A stretch of 64,000 nt of DNA. It comes from Meiothermus sp. Pnk-1. Its GTDB lineage: Bacteria > Deinococcota > Deinococci > Deinococcales > Thermaceae. Below the pieces are notes generated by a model that had not been told where the DNA came from, ran no database searches, and saw only the letters and a list, made by a program, of their open reading frames with translations. The stretch covers positions 1 to 64,000 of the forward strand of contig NZ_QKOB01000010.1 of NCBI RefSeq assembly GCF_003226535.1, read 5' to 3'. A program made the translations under genes and the position numbers. Below are positions 18,368 through 26,962 of this stretch, in pieces (the first letter of the stretch is position 1; the number at the start of each line of letters is the position of its first letter).

Positions 18368-19171
18368 GTGAACGCACGGGCCATTGTGGTGACTTCCGGT
18401 AAGGGCGGGGTGGGTAAGACCACCACTACCGCCAACGTGGGGGCGGCCCTCGCCAAACTCGGCGAGAAGGTCGTAGTAATCGACGTGGACGTGGGGCTTC
18501 GCAACCTCGACGTGGTGATGGGGTTAGAGGGGCGGGTGGTGTTTGACTTGATCGACGTGCTCGAGGGGCGCTGTAAGTTGCGCCAGGCCATCATCAAGGA
18601 CAAGCGCATCGAGTCCTTACACCTGCTGCCCGCTTCCCAGACCAAGGACAAGGAGTCGCTCGACCCGGCCCGCTTCAAAGAGACCGTCAGGCTGCTGCTT
18701 GAAGAAGAAGGCTTCGACCGGGTGCTCATCGACTCCCCGGCGGGCATCGAAAAGGGTTTTCAGACCGCCGCTGCCCCAGCGGAGGGGGCTTTGGTGGTGG
18801 TCAACCCGGAGGTCTCGAGCGTGCGGGACGCCGACCGTATCGTGGGGCTCCTGGAGGCCCGGGAGGTGCGGGAGAATCGGCTGGTGATCAACCGCTTGCG
18901 GCCCAAGATGGTACAGCGCGGGGACATGCTGAGCGTGGACGACGTGGTGGAGATCCTGGGGCTCAAACCCATCGGCATCGTCCCGGAAGACGAGCAGGTA
19001 TTGGTTTCCACCAACGTAGGAGACCCTCTCGTCATGCGCAACGGTTCGCAGGCCGGATTGGCTTTCATGGATATCGCCCGGCGCATCCGTGGGGAAGAGG
19101 TTCCCTTCCCTAACTTCGAAGAAAGGGCCGGATTTTTCGGCGCCTTGCGCAAGCTCTTTGGGGGTAGCTGA
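18368..19171 (+). CDS. minD: Septum-site ATPase MinD
   Basis: 267-residue membrane-cycling ATPase that, with MinE, places the division septum. It has the deviant Walker A KGGVGKTT near the N terminus, switch-like DVDVGLRNLD and SPAGIEKGF, and a C-terminal amphipathic helix (FFGALRKLFGGS) that binds the membrane. Starts with GTG at 18368, set by AGGAGG 5 nt upstream. A TATACT box lies at about 18336. It overlaps minE by one base. No minC is present in this window. Confidence 0.95.
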   Translation: MNARAIVVTSGKGGVGKTTTTANVGAALAKLGEKVVVIDVDVGLRNLDVVMGLEGRVVFDLIDVLEGRCKLRQAIIKDKRIESLHLLPASQTKDKESLDPARFKETVRLLLEEEGFDRVLIDSPAGIEKGFQTAAAPAEGALVVVNPEVSSVRDADRIVGLLEAREVRENRLVINRLRPKMVQRGDMLSVDDVVEILGLKPIGIVPEDEQVLVSTNVGDPLVMRNGSQAGLAFMDIARRIRGEEVPFPNFEERAGFFGALRKLFGGS

Positions 19172-19395
19172 TGTTTTGGTTCCGCAAAAAGAGCAAGGAC
19201 ACCCTCAAGGAGCGGCTCAAGCTGACCCTGGCCTACGACCGCGCCCAACTGCCCCCCGGCAAAGTCGAGCAGCTCAAGAACGATCTGATTGAGGTGCTCC
19301 AGCGCCACTTTCCCGCTGAGCAGGAGGACCTCGAGGTCGAGCTAGAGCAGCGCGGCGAAAAGATGGTGCTGGTCGCAAATATTCCCTTGCGCTAA
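19171..19395 (+). CDS. minE: Cell-division topological specificity factor MinE
   Basis: 74 residues, slightly short for the family. The N terminus MFWFRKKSKDTLKERLKLTL has the membrane-targeting aromatic/basic start, followed by the MinD-binding strand/helix (LAYDRAQLPPGKVEQLKNDL) and the dimerisation strands ending MVLVANIPLR. It stimulates MinD's ATPase and drives pole-to-pole cycling. The start codon overlaps the stop of minD. Confidence 0.93.
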   Translation: MFWFRKKSKDTLKERLKLTLAYDRAQLPPGKVEQLKNDLIEVLQRHFPAEQEDLEVELEQRGEKMVLVANIPLR

Positions 19396-19462
19396 TAGCC
19401 GATTGCGCGAGCGGTTATACTTTCCCACCTCAGCTTCACCCTTTTGAACTAGGCTGGCGTTG

Positions 19463-20536
19463 ATGGTTCGCCGGGTTTCTCTTCTCGCTTATGACTGGAC
19501 GCTCATTGTGTTGGCGTTGACCATCAATATGGTGGGCTTGATCACCTTGCGCAGTGCTTCCCCAGCAAATTTCGGACAGCAGGTCTTCTTCTCGGTAGCC
19601 GCCATCAGTGCGGCGGTGCTTTTGCAGCTCTTGAGCCGCCGGCAGATCGTCTCCTGGGCTTTTTTGCTCTACGGGCTGGCGATCGTGCTGCTGGGGCTAG
19701 TGCTAGTGGTGGGCCGGGAGGTGAACGGGGCCAAGGCATGGTTCGTGCTCGGCCCGGTACGCTTCCAGCCCAGCGAGCTAGCCAAGCTGGCCCTGATCCT
19801 GACTTTGACCCGATTGTTGGCGGTGCGTCCTTTGCAAGGCTTGCTCGACTACATCTTGCCGGGGATGCTGCTTCTGCCTTTGATAGGCCTCATCGTGATC
19901 CAGCCCGACTTGGGGGGTACGTTGGTGTTGCTCGCCATCTGGGGGGGGATCCTTTTTGTGCGGGGGCTACCTTGGAAGCACCTCCTGGTGGGGGTAGCGC
20001 TGGCTGTACCTGCCGCTTACTTCATAGTCTGGCCCAACCTCAAGCCCTATCAGCAAGAGCGGATCCTGGCGGGTTTTGATCCTGAGCGCGATCCGCTGGG
20101 TTCGGGCTTCCAGGTCACTCAGTCCAAGATCGCCATCGGCTCGGGAGGACTCTTTGGCAAGGGGTATGGGGAGGGCACCCAGACCCAACTGGGATTTGTA
20201 CCCGAGCGCCAGACCGACTTCATCTACTCGGTGCTCTCGGAAGAGTGGGGTTTCGTGGGGGCGGTGGGGCTTTTGGCGCTGTATGCCCTTTTGTTTTGGC
20301 GGTTGGCCGCGATGGCCCTCGAGTGCAGCCGGCTCGAGGACCGCCTGATCATCGCGGGGGTGCTGGCTATGCTGTCATTTCAGGTCATGGTGAATATTGG
20401 GGTCACTTTGGGGCTGGCCCCGGTGACCGGCTTGACCCTCCCCTTGGTTTCCTATGGAGGCAGTAGCTTGCTCACCACCTATATCGCCCTCGGGCTGGCG
20501 CTCCTGGTCCACAGGGATCGCCACCGGGATATATAG
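19463..20536 (+). CDS. rodA: RodA/FtsW-type peptidoglycan polymerase
   Basis: 357-residue SEDS-family glycosyltransferase, most like RodA: about ten membrane segments, KAWFVLGPVRFQPSELAKLALIL (the conserved E/K loop), QPDLGGTLVLL with its catalytic-type Asp, and GFVPERQTDFIYSVLSEEWG. It works in cell-wall elongation with a class B PBP. The ATG at 19463 is preferred to the TTG three bases upstream. Its place after minDE puts shape and division genes together. Confidence 0.92.
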   Translation: MVRRVSLLAYDWTLIVLALTINMVGLITLRSASPANFGQQVFFSVAAISAAVLLQLLSRRQIVSWAFLLYGLAIVLLGLVLVVGREVNGAKAWFVLGPVRFQPSELAKLALILTLTRLLAVRPLQGLLDYILPGMLLLPLIGLIVIQPDLGGTLVLLAIWGGILFVRGLPWKHLLVGVALAVPAAYFIVWPNLKPYQQERILAGFDPERDPLGSGFQVTQSKIAIGSGGLFGKGYGEGTQTQLGFVPERQTDFIYSVLSEEWGFVGAVGLLALYALLFWRLAAMALECSRLEDRLIIAGVLAMLSFQVMVNIGVTLGLAPVTGLTLPLVSYGGSSLLTTYIALGLALLVHRDRHRDI

Positions 20537-20601
20537 GGATTGCGAGCCTTGCCAGAAAAAGCTCAGGCTTTGGCGCTATACTCAGAAGCAGGAGGCGCAG
20601 C

Positions 20602-20778
20602 ATGAACCTAGGGCCGGTTGAGCTGATCTTGATCTTGGTAGTGATTTTGCTGTTATTTGGGGCGCGTAAACTCCCTGAACTAGCGCGCGGGCTGGGCCAG
20701 TCGGCCCGCGAGTTTAAGAAGGGTCTCGCTGAAGACAAGGATACCCTCGAGGCGCCCAAGGAAAACAAGCCGAGCTGA
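20602..20778 (+). CDS. tatA: Twin-arginine translocase subunit TatA
   Basis: 58 residues: N-terminal LGPVELILILVVILLLFGARK (membrane helix with the polar start), then the amphipathic helix KLPELARGLGQSAREFKKGL and a short charged tail. This is the standard TatA/E plan of the pore-forming subunit for folded-protein export. The ATG follows GGAGG at 6 nt. No tatC is next to it. Possible Tat cargo in this window is the DUF1501 protein. Confidence 0.92.
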   Translation: MNLGPVELILILVVILLLFGARKLPELARGLGQSAREFKKGLAEDKDTLEAPKENKPS

Positions 20779-20779
20779 G

Positions 20780-21805
20780 CTACTCCTGGGGCATCAGGTG
20801 GAGGTAGCGTGGCTTGAGCGCTACCTCTAAGGTTTGCCCGACCTCGAGCCCCAGCCGCTCTTGAACGTGGCGGGGAATAAGCAAGTCCAGCTCGAGCCCC
20901 CCTCTAAATCTTCCTCTAAGCCCTAACCCCTCGGGTTTGAGCGAGACCAGGCACCCCTGGAGCCGGTTGTCCTCCAAGGACAGGGTATGGCGCCGGTCCG
21001 GACGCACCACGATGACTTCGTCCGAGCGCACGCCCACCACCACCGCCTGACCTGGCCGGGCCCAGGGAGTATCGGCGCAGCGCAGCCGTACTTGGCCCAG
21101 GCACACCCAAACCCAAGGTGGCTCCAGGCCCTCGATGCGGCCTGGGAGCAGGTTGCGATACCCGAACAGCCGAGCGATGCTAGGCTTGGCCGGTTGGGCC
21201 AGCACCGCGCTGCTAGGCCCCTGCTGCGCTAGGCCGCCCGGCTCGAGCACGGCCAGCCAGTCGGCTTGGTGGGCTAACCAGGGGTCGTGGGAGGCGGCCA
21301 GGGTGGGAAGCTCCAGCTGCCGCAAGCGCTCGAGCACCCCTCCAAACACCTCCTCGCGGGTAGCGGCGTCGAGGGCGCTGGTGGGCTCATCGAGCAGCAG
21401 CAGTTGGGGTTCGCGGGCCAGGGCTCGAGCCAGCGCTACCCGCTGGGCCTGTCCCCCCGAGAGTTCCCTTGGGTACCGCTCGGCCAGGTCGGCGATGCCC
21501 ATGGCTTCCAGAAACTCCAGGCTGCGTTTGCGGTGGCGCGGGTGTACCTGCCCCAGGGCAAACGCCACGTTCTGCCAGGCTTTGAGGTGGGGGAACAGCG
21601 CATAGTGCTGGGGGAGATACCCCACCGGACGGCGCTGGGGAGGGAGGTGGGCAAAGGGCTCACCCTGAGCTGGGATGAGCCCGGCTAACGCCTTGAGCAG
21701 GCTGGTCTTTCCCACCCCACTCGGGCCCAGCAGAACGGTGAAGCCCTGCACCTCGAGGTCTACCTGGAGGGGAAGGGGATAGTGAAGCGTGTAACGGATC
21801 TCCAC
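20780..21805 (-). CDS. modC: Molybdate ABC transporter ATPase ModC
   Basis: 341 residues. Walker A is GPSGVGKTS (about 28-36), signature LSGGQAQR, Walker B LLLLDEPTSALD. The C-terminal third (about 230-341) is a MOP/TOBE-like regulatory domain (LPGRIEGLEPPWVWV; RLQGCLVSLKPEGLG). Last gene of the molybdate operon; its start overlaps the end of modB by 46 bp, longer than usual, so an internal start is possible, though the N-terminal IRYTLHYPLPLQVDLEV looks genuine. Confidence 0.9.
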   Translation of the reverse strand: MEIRYTLHYPLPLQVDLEVQGFTVLLGPSGVGKTSLLKALAGLIPAQGEPFAHLPPQRRPVGYLPQHYALFPHLKAWQNVAFALGQVHPRHRKRSLEFLEAMGIADLAERYPRELSGGQAQRVALARALAREPQLLLLDEPTSALDAATREEVFGGVLERLRQLELPTLAASHDPWLAHQADWLAVLEPGGLAQQGPSSAVLAQPAKPSIARLFGYRNLLPGRIEGLEPPWVWVCLGQVRLRCADTPWARPGQAVVVGVRSDEVIVVRPDRRHTLSLEDNRLQGCLVSLKPEGLGLRGRFRGGLELDLLIPRHVQERLGLEVGQTLEVALKPRYLHLMPQE

Positions 21806-22437
21806 CGAGCCTCCAGGAAGCGTACAGAGAGCAACAGTACGAAAGAGAGGATGACCAGGAGCAAGGCTACCCGGTTGGCCTCCTGCAAGTGTAGGGCTTG
21901 GGTCAGCTCGAAGAGGTAGATGCTCACCACCCGGGTCTCCCCCGGTAGGCTTCCTCCGATCATGATGACTACCCCGAACTCTCCTAAGCTGTGGGCGAAA
22001 GCCAGGAGGGTGCCAGAGAGCAGCCCGGGAAGCGATAGAGGTAAAATCACCTCGCGCCAGACCCGCCCAGGTCCGGCGCCTAGGGTGTACGCGGTTTGTA
22101 ACAGCTCTTCATCAAGACTACGGAAGGCTTCGCGGTAGGCGGATAGGGCTAGAGGAAGGTTGAAGATCACGGAGCCCAGCAGAATCCCCTTGAAGGTGAA
22201 GGCCCAGTGGAGCCCCAGGTAGCGGGCCAGCGGGCCGCTTTCTCCTACCAGCAGGAGAATATAAAACCCCAGTACCGTCGGCGGGAGCACCAACGGCAGG
22301 AGCAAGAGGGTCTCCAGGGCCTCTTGGCCAAAGAAGCGGCGACGGGCCAGCAGCCAGGCCAGGGGAGTGCCTACGGCAAGCAGGATCACCGCGGTCCAGA
22401 AGGCCAGCCGTAGGGTGACGATGAGGGATTCGCTCAC
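21760..22437 (-). CDS. modB: Molybdate ABC transporter permease ModB
   Basis: 225 residues, about five membrane segments. It opens SLIVTLRLAFWTAVILLAVGTPLAWLLA in the usual ModB way and contains LPPTVLGFYILL and the coupling EAFRSLDEELLQTAYTLGAGPGRVWREV, the EAA loop that docks on ModC. The start codon overlaps the modA stop (ATGA), so the two are translationally coupled. Confidence 0.93.
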   Translation of the reverse strand: MSESLIVTLRLAFWTAVILLAVGTPLAWLLARRRFFGQEALETLLLLPLVLPPTVLGFYILLLVGESGPLARYLGLHWAFTFKGILLGSVIFNLPLALSAYREAFRSLDEELLQTAYTLGAGPGRVWREVILPLSLPGLLSGTLLAFAHSLGEFGVVIMIGGSLPGETRVVSIYLFELTQALHLQEANRVALLLVILSFVLLLSVRFLEARWRSVTRFTIPFPSR

Positions 22438-23180
22438 GGGGTCTCGTACCCGTAGCTTTTCAGGATGGTCTTGGCTTTGTCGGAGCTGATGAATTCGTAC
22501 AGGGCGCGCACCTCGGGGCGATCTCTACCTTTCACCATGACGTAGGCCTGGTCCAGGGGGGTGTAGAGGCGCTGGGCGACTACTAGAAACTTCCCTTGGT
22601 TGCGCAGGTCGGGGCTGAAGGTATAGGAGAAGGGGATAAACCCCGCGTCCGCCGCGCTCAGGGTGAGCTGGGCGGCCTGGGCGATGTCCTGGCCGAAGAC
22701 CAGCTTGGATTTGACCTGCTCGTAGATCCCTAGGGCTTGTAGGGTCTGCTGGGCCGCCCGGCCGTAGGGGGCAGTCTCGGGGTTGGCAATGGCGAGGCGG
22801 CGAATCTTGGGGTCCAGGATTATCTTGAGGTCTTTAGGCTCTAGCCCTACCCGGTTGGGGATGAACAGGATCAGCTTACCTCGAGCGTAGACCTTGCGGG
22901 TGTTGGGTTCAGCCCGCCCCTCCTTCTCCACCCTCTCCGGGAAGGAGGTATCGGCGGCCAGAAAGAGGTCGAAGGGGGCGCCTTGAAGGATCTGTTGGGT
23001 GAAGTTGCCGGAGGCGCCGAAAACCGCCGACACCTTAAAGTTGGGGTACTCCTTTTCAAAAACCCGTGCGATCTCCGTGAACGCATCGCGCAAATTGGCG
23101 GCCACCGCGACCCGAACCTCGGCCTGTTGCGCCAAAGCCAGGCCCAACGCTACTGTCAAGCCCACAAGAAGTTTTCGCAT
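22434..23180 (-). CDS. modA: Molybdate-binding periplasmic protein ModA
   Basis: 248 residues. Signal peptide MRKLLVGLTVALGLALAQQ, no lipobox. The mature start VRVAVAANLRDAFTEIARVFEK and the ligand loop FGASGNFTQQILQGAPFDLFLAAD are the ModA signature; the Ser in GASG is a usual oxyanion ligand. The start at 23180 was chosen because an AGGTGAGAGG site precedes it and the signal peptide begins there. Confidence 0.93.
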   Translation of the reverse strand: MRKLLVGLTVALGLALAQQAEVRVAVAANLRDAFTEIARVFEKEYPNFKVSAVFGASGNFTQQILQGAPFDLFLAADTSFPERVEKEGRAEPNTRKVYARGKLILFIPNRVGLEPKDLKIILDPKIRRLAIANPETAPYGRAAQQTLQALGIYEQVKSKLVFGQDIAQAAQLTLSAADAGFIPFSYTFSPDLRNQGKFLVVAQRLYTPLDQAYVMVKGRDRPEVRALYEFISSDKAKTILKSYGYETP

Positions 23181-23184
23181 CCTC

Positions 23185-23676
23185 TCACCTCGCCTGTGCA
23201 TCGCGGACCTCGAGCCGAATCACCCCGCTGACATAACGCCCGCCCCGCTTATCGCCGGGGACCACCAGGCGAAAAGGGCCTCGCTCCCCTTCCAGGGGTT
23301 TTCCGTCCTCCTCCCAAGCCAAAAGCACCGGTTGGGCGCCGAACTCGGGGTCTAGCTCACCCCAGGAGAAGATCACGGCGTAGCCGTCCTTGGCGGTAAC
23401 TAGCACGAATTTGCGCAGCTTGTCGTTTTTTCTCGCCTCGAGCTTGAGCCCTGCGCGCTGGATCACCTCGGCCAGCCGCACCCCTCGGTAGCTGTGCTGC
23501 TCTTGGCCTTGGCCGGACAAAAAGATCACCGTAACGGTTTCCGTTGGCAGCGCCTGAAGGTCGGCTAGGGTGAGCTTGGCAGGTCGCTCGAGCAATCCCG
23601 CCAGCTCTATCTCGCCGCTTTGCGCCAGCGCCAACGCCGAGAGGACCAAAATAACCACCGATAGCAACCGTCGCAT
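23185..23676 (-). CDS. Exported molybdopterin-binding-domain protein
   Basis: 163 residues with a signal peptide (MRRLLSVVILVLSALALAQS) and a short sulphite-oxidase-type molybdopterin domain: LTLADLQALPTETVTVIF, YRGVRLAEVIQRAG and GPFRLVVPGDKRGGRYV. It lacks the conserved Cys ligand of true sulphite oxidases, so it may be a redox partner or binding protein rather than an enzyme. It is 7 bp from the Mop gene and 4 bp from modA, clearly within the operon. Confidence 0.7.
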   Translation of the reverse strand: MRRLLSVVILVLSALALAQSGEIELAGLLERPAKLTLADLQALPTETVTVIFLSGQGQEQHSYRGVRLAEVIQRAGLKLEARKNDKLRKFVLVTAKDGYAVIFSWGELDPEFGAQPVLLAWEEDGKPLEGERGPFRLVVPGDKRGGRYVSGVIRLEVRDAQAR

Positions 23677-23683
23677 AGCTTCC

Positions 23684-23890
23684 TCAGGGGGTAGCGATCA
23701 TCACCTCGGTGGACTTGATCACCACGATCACCGCTTTGCCCGGCTCCAAGCCCAAGGATTCTGCGGCGGTGCGGGTGATGGCCGATACGATCTCGTGTTC
23801 GCCGACCCGTACCGTCACCTCAGCCATCACTTCGCCGTACTTGACCGATTTCACCGTGCCGGGTAGCTGGTTGCGCGCACTGATTTGCAT
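23684..23890 (-). CDS. mop: Molbindin (Mop), single TOBE domain
   Basis: 68-residue molybdate-binding protein. MQISARNQLPGTVKSVKYGE, then EVTVRVGEHEIVSAITRTAAESLGL and a final strand VIVVIKSTEVMI: one complete MOP domain of the kind that assembles into hexamers storing molybdate in the cytoplasm. The start is ATG 23890, with an upstream AGGG. Second gene of the molybdate operon. Confidence 0.9.
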   Translation of the reverse strand: MQISARNQLPGTVKSVKYGEVMAEVTVRVGEHEIVSAITRTAAESLGLEPGKAVIVVIKSTEVMIATP

Positions 23891-23934
23891 AGACCCTCCG
23901 GTATTCACACTGTAACGTAAAAGTAACACCGTGA

Positions 23935-24486
23935 CTACTGCCGCGGGGGTCCTTCGGCCAGGAGGCGCTCGACGAAGCGCAGCCCGGCTTTAGCGTGCTC
24001 GAGCCTCCACAGCAGGACGATCCGGCCCACCCCCTGTTGGTGCGCTTCCTGGGCCTCGAGGGTATGGAGGGTGCGCTGGTAATGGGCGCGCTGGCGCGAG
24101 AGTAGGGGTCCCCAGTCGGCCCCGCTGCGGAGCAAGAAGATAAGCTTCAGCCGCAGTTCGCTACGGCCCAACCGCAGGCGGGTAACGGGGAGGCGAAGCC
24201 ATTCCTCCACGGCCCCGCGCCCCGCTTCGGTGGCTGCAAACACCGTGCGCTGTGGGCCGGCCAGCCCCGGCTCGCGGCGCACGGCGCGGGCCAGCCCAGC
24301 CTGGGTGAGGTGTTCCAGGACGCGGTAGACCTGGGGGCGCTGAATGCTCCAGACGCTCCCCAGCTCACCCCCAGCGGAGAAGAGCGCCGCGAGGTGGAAA
24401 CCGTGGGCTTCACCTTCGGCGAGCGCGGCGAGCACCGCCCAATCGCTGGTGGAGAGCTTGGGCAAGGCGCTTTTGTCGGACATCAC
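23935..24486 (-). CDS. PadR-family transcriptional regulator
   Basis: 183 residues. An N-terminal winged helix (SDWAVLAALAEGEAHGFHLAALF; VYRVLEHLTQAGLARAV) and a helical C-terminal dimerisation arm are the PadR/Vir-type plan. It is the first gene of the molybdate operon, so it may control it, though Mo-operons are more often controlled by ModE. A short motif TACA-C-TGTA lies at 24531-24539, between it and the divergent trmO. Confidence 0.75.
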   Translation of the reverse strand: MMSDKSALPKLSTSDWAVLAALAEGEAHGFHLAALFSAGGELGSVWSIQRPQVYRVLEHLTQAGLARAVRREPGLAGPQRTVFAATEAGRGAVEEWLRLPVTRLRLGRSELRLKLIFLLRSGADWGPLLSRQRAHYQRTLHTLEAQEAHQQGVGRIVLLWRLEHAKAGLRFVERLLAEGPPRQ

Positions 24487-24540
24487 CCACGTAGCCTAGC
24501 AAAAAGCCGTTGCGCAGGGTGGAGAAAGTACACTGTATGT

Positions 24541-25026
24541 ATGCGAGGCACCGTTTTGTACACCCCCATCGGGGTGGTGCGGTCCCCCTTTTCTGAAGAG
24601 GCGGGTATGCCCATTCAGTCCGTGGCTGCACCAGGGGTGCGCGGGCAAGTGGAGGTCTTCGAGGAATTTGCTGCAGGCCTTCAAGACCTCGAGGAGTTTT
24701 CCCACCTGATTCTGCTGTGCCACCTACACCGTATCCGCCAGGGCTCCTTGCGGGTGGTGCCGTTTTTGGACACCCGGCCGCACGGGGTTTTCGCTACCCG
24801 CAGCCCCAAGCGGCCTAACCCCATCGGCCTTACCATCGTTCGTCTGGAGCGCCTCGAGGGGAGGGTGCTGCACATCCTCGAGCACGACCTCTTAGACGGG
24901 ACCCCGGTGCTGGATATCAAGCCCTACGTGCCCCTATTTGACGTGCGCCATACCGAGCAGATCGGCTGGTTTAGGGACCGGCTCTATGAGCTCGATAAGG
25001 TGCGTTCGGATGAGCGCTTCAAATAA
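24541..25026 (+). CDS. trmO: tRNA t6A37 N6-methyltransferase TrmO (TsaA/YaeB family)
   Basis: 161 residues. IGVVRSPFSEEAGMPIQS, DLEEFSHLILLCHLHR and RPHGVFATRSPKRPNPIGLT are the family signature; the last contains the SAM-binding and active-site loop. The enzyme methylates N6-threonylcarbamoyladenosine at position 37 of tRNAs. The ATG at 24541 is the first residue of homology and lies 54 bp from the divergent PadR gene. It is convergent with the cytochrome gene, with no spacer. Confidence 0.85.
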   Translation: MRGTVLYTPIGVVRSPFSEEAGMPIQSVAAPGVRGQVEVFEEFAAGLQDLEEFSHLILLCHLHRIRQGSLRVVPFLDTRPHGVFATRSPKRPNPIGLTIVRLERLEGRVLHILEHDLLDGTPVLDIKPYVPLFDVRHTEQIGWFRDRLYELDKVRSDERFK

Positions 25027-25473
25027 TCACTTCAAGCCCAACGCCTTACGCGCGGCGTTGACCTGCGCGGCGGTGAGGGGTTTAGCCCGCTGGGCTTTTA
25101 CCTCGGCGGCGGTGAAGGCCTTTTGCCCAGCGGGCAGCTTGTTGCCCCAACTGGTGCTGATGTGGTTGAGCACAGCGGCGATCTCTTCGTCTTTGAGAGA
25201 CTGGCCGAAAGCGGGCATGGCGCCGTTGTACTTGGCCTCCTTGACGCTAATCTCTCCGACCAAGCCATAGAGCAGAACGTGGATGATGTACTCGCGGCCC
25301 CCTTTGGCGGCCAGGATCTCGGGGACGTGGCCGGCCAGTGGAGGGAAGACGCCGGAGATTCCCACCCCGGTGGGCTGGTGGCAGCCCTGGCACTGTTGAT
25401 AGACGCTGGCACCGGACTGGGCGGCCGCCAGGCCGCTCAGCGCTAAAAGGCCCGCGAGCAAAAGTCGTTTCAT
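25027..25473 (-). CDS. Exported c-type cytochrome
   Basis: 148 residues. Signal peptide MKRLLLAGLLALSGLAAAQS, one haem site CQGCH (about residues 34-38) and an axial Met in GAMPAFGQ, so a class-I monohaem cytochrome c. A C-terminal extension of about 35 residues (AGQKAFTAAEVKAQRAKPL onward) is rich in Ala and Lys. It probably moves electrons in the periplasm; its partner is not shown by the neighbours. Confidence 0.85.
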   Translation of the reverse strand: MKRLLLAGLLALSGLAAAQSGASVYQQCQGCHQPTGVGISGVFPPLAGHVPEILAAKGGREYIIHVLLYGLVGEISVKEAKYNGAMPAFGQSLKDEEIAAVLNHISTSWGNKLPAGQKAFTAAEVKAQRAKPLTAAQVNAARKALGLK

Positions 25474-25714
25474 GTGCTTCACCTCGAGGGCCATTCTATC
25501 GCTCCATCTCTAGGGATCACAAGCCGTACGTTGTACACAAGACGCCAAAGGCTAGCTGCGGGGGGTAGTGGTTTGATAGCAAGATTTACGGTGAGGACGA
25601 TCCACCGCGCCTAGCGCTTTACGAAGTATACCAACCCTACCCTCAGGGAGTACATAGCTTTCCTGGCCCTCGGCCTGGAGGCTACAGCACAAAGGGGTAT
25701 CTTCTGGCCGGCGG

Positions 25715-26623
25715 CTACCACCAACCTTGTCGCTTCATCCACCAGGCCAGGCTGCCGCCGATAAGGGCCAGCCCGCTCCACAGAAAAATTGCCCCGAAGG
25801 GTTCGGGCCAGTTGTATTCATGCAGCTTGACGTTGGTGCCGTAGATGCCGGTCCAGAGGGTAAGGGGGAGGAACAAAGTCGAGATCACGGTGAGGCGCTG
25901 GACGACCTGGTTGAGCTTGTTGTTCTGCGCCGAGAGGTGGACCTCGAGGGCCCCCGAGAGGCTTTCCCGGGCGGCGTCTAGGCCTTCGTAAACCCGAACC
26001 ATGCGGTCGGTGAGGTCGCGGAAAAGGTAGGCTTCAGGGCCGATTTCGGGGAGGCGCTCGAGGTGGCTCAGGGCTTCTCGGGCCTGCGAGGCCAGGCGCC
26101 GGGTGGCCAGGACCTCGCGCCGTACCTCGAACACGCTACGGGGTAGGGTCGGGGCGTCTCCTGGAAGGGACTCCTCTTCCATCTTCTCGACGCGATCGGA
26201 GAGGTTATCTACGTATTCGAAAAACGTCTCCACCCCTCGGTCCAACAACCGCTGCCACAGCACGATAGGGGAACAAGGGTAAAAGGACCTCCATTCCTGC
26301 TCTAGGTAGTCTACCGGCTCGTTTCGGAAGGTGAGCAGGACTTGGAGCTGCGGGAAGTAGAAGTACGAAACCCGCTCGGTGCGGCTTTTGGGGAGCTGAG
26401 GGGCCTCGAGGGTGCGCAAGATCAAAAACAGATGCTCGGGGTAGCGTTCGAAGCGGCTCCAGTGTCCGATCTCGCGGGCGTCCTCGAGGGCCAGGGGGTT
26501 GAGGGCATAGCGCTCTTTGAGGGTGGCCAGCTCCTGGTCGGTAGGAGCCTCCACGTCCACCCACACCCCCTCGGCCAAGGGGCCACAAGGGGAGCCATCG
26601 GCGAGGCGCTTAACGCGGATCAT
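25715..26623 (-). CDS. corA: CorA-type divalent-metal transporter with a variant GxN motif
   Basis: 302 residues. A long soluble N-terminal funnel domain, a stalk helix (about 195-240) and two C-terminal membrane helices (VISTLFLPLTLWTGIYG; AIFLWSGLALIGGSLAWW), ending in the basic MKRQGWW. The pore motif, normally YGMN, reads YGTN here. It forms a pentameric Mg2+/Co2+ (or other metal) channel. It is last in the operon after cutA. Confidence 0.85.
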   Translation of the reverse strand: MIRVKRLADGSPCGPLAEGVWVDVEAPTDQELATLKERYALNPLALEDAREIGHWSRFERYPEHLFLILRTLEAPQLPKSRTERVSYFYFPQLQVLLTFRNEPVDYLEQEWRSFYPCSPIVLWQRLLDRGVETFFEYVDNLSDRVEKMEEESLPGDAPTLPRSVFEVRREVLATRRLASQAREALSHLERLPEIGPEAYLFRDLTDRMVRVYEGLDAARESLSGALEVHLSAQNNKLNQVVQRLTVISTLFLPLTLWTGIYGTNVKLHEYNWPEPFGAIFLWSGLALIGGSLAWWMKRQGWW

Positions 26624-26644
26624 AAGGGAGAGGCTTGGGGCGAT

Positions 26645-26962
26645 TCATTCCAGCGCGAGGCTCTTTGCGATCCAGCGTAGATAGTCTATCGAGCCGTGCT
26701 GGATTGGTAAGGCGATGATCTCGGGCAGGGTATAGGGGTGGAGTTGCTTGACCCTGCCCTCCAGTTCCTCGTAGCGCTCGGGGCGGGTTTTGAGGAGCAG
26801 CAGCAACTCCGGGTCTTCGTTGATCTCGCCCTCCCAGCGATAGATGGAGACGAGCCCCGGTATGATGTTGGCGCAGGCCGCCAGCTGTTCTTCGACCAAG
26901 GTTCGCCCGATGTGGCGGGCGGTCTCGAGGTCGGGAACGGTGACCAAAACCACCAGGCTCAT
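26645..26962 (-). CDS. cutA: CutA1 trimeric protein
   Basis: 105 residues, standard length. LVVLVTVPDLETARHIGRTL, CANIIPGLVSIYRWEGEI and the C-terminal LPEIIALPIQHGSIDYLRWI are the whole CutA1 signature. It was named for copper tolerance; the biochemical role is unsettled. Its start codon overlaps the stop of pgl (ATGA) and corA follows after 21 bp, a possible metal pair riding on the pentose-phosphate operon. Confidence 0.93.
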   Translation of the reverse strand: MSLVVLVTVPDLETARHIGRTLVEEQLAACANIIPGLVSIYRWEGEINEDPELLLLLKTRPERYEELEGRVKQLHPYTLPEIIALPIQHGSIDYLRWIAKSLALE

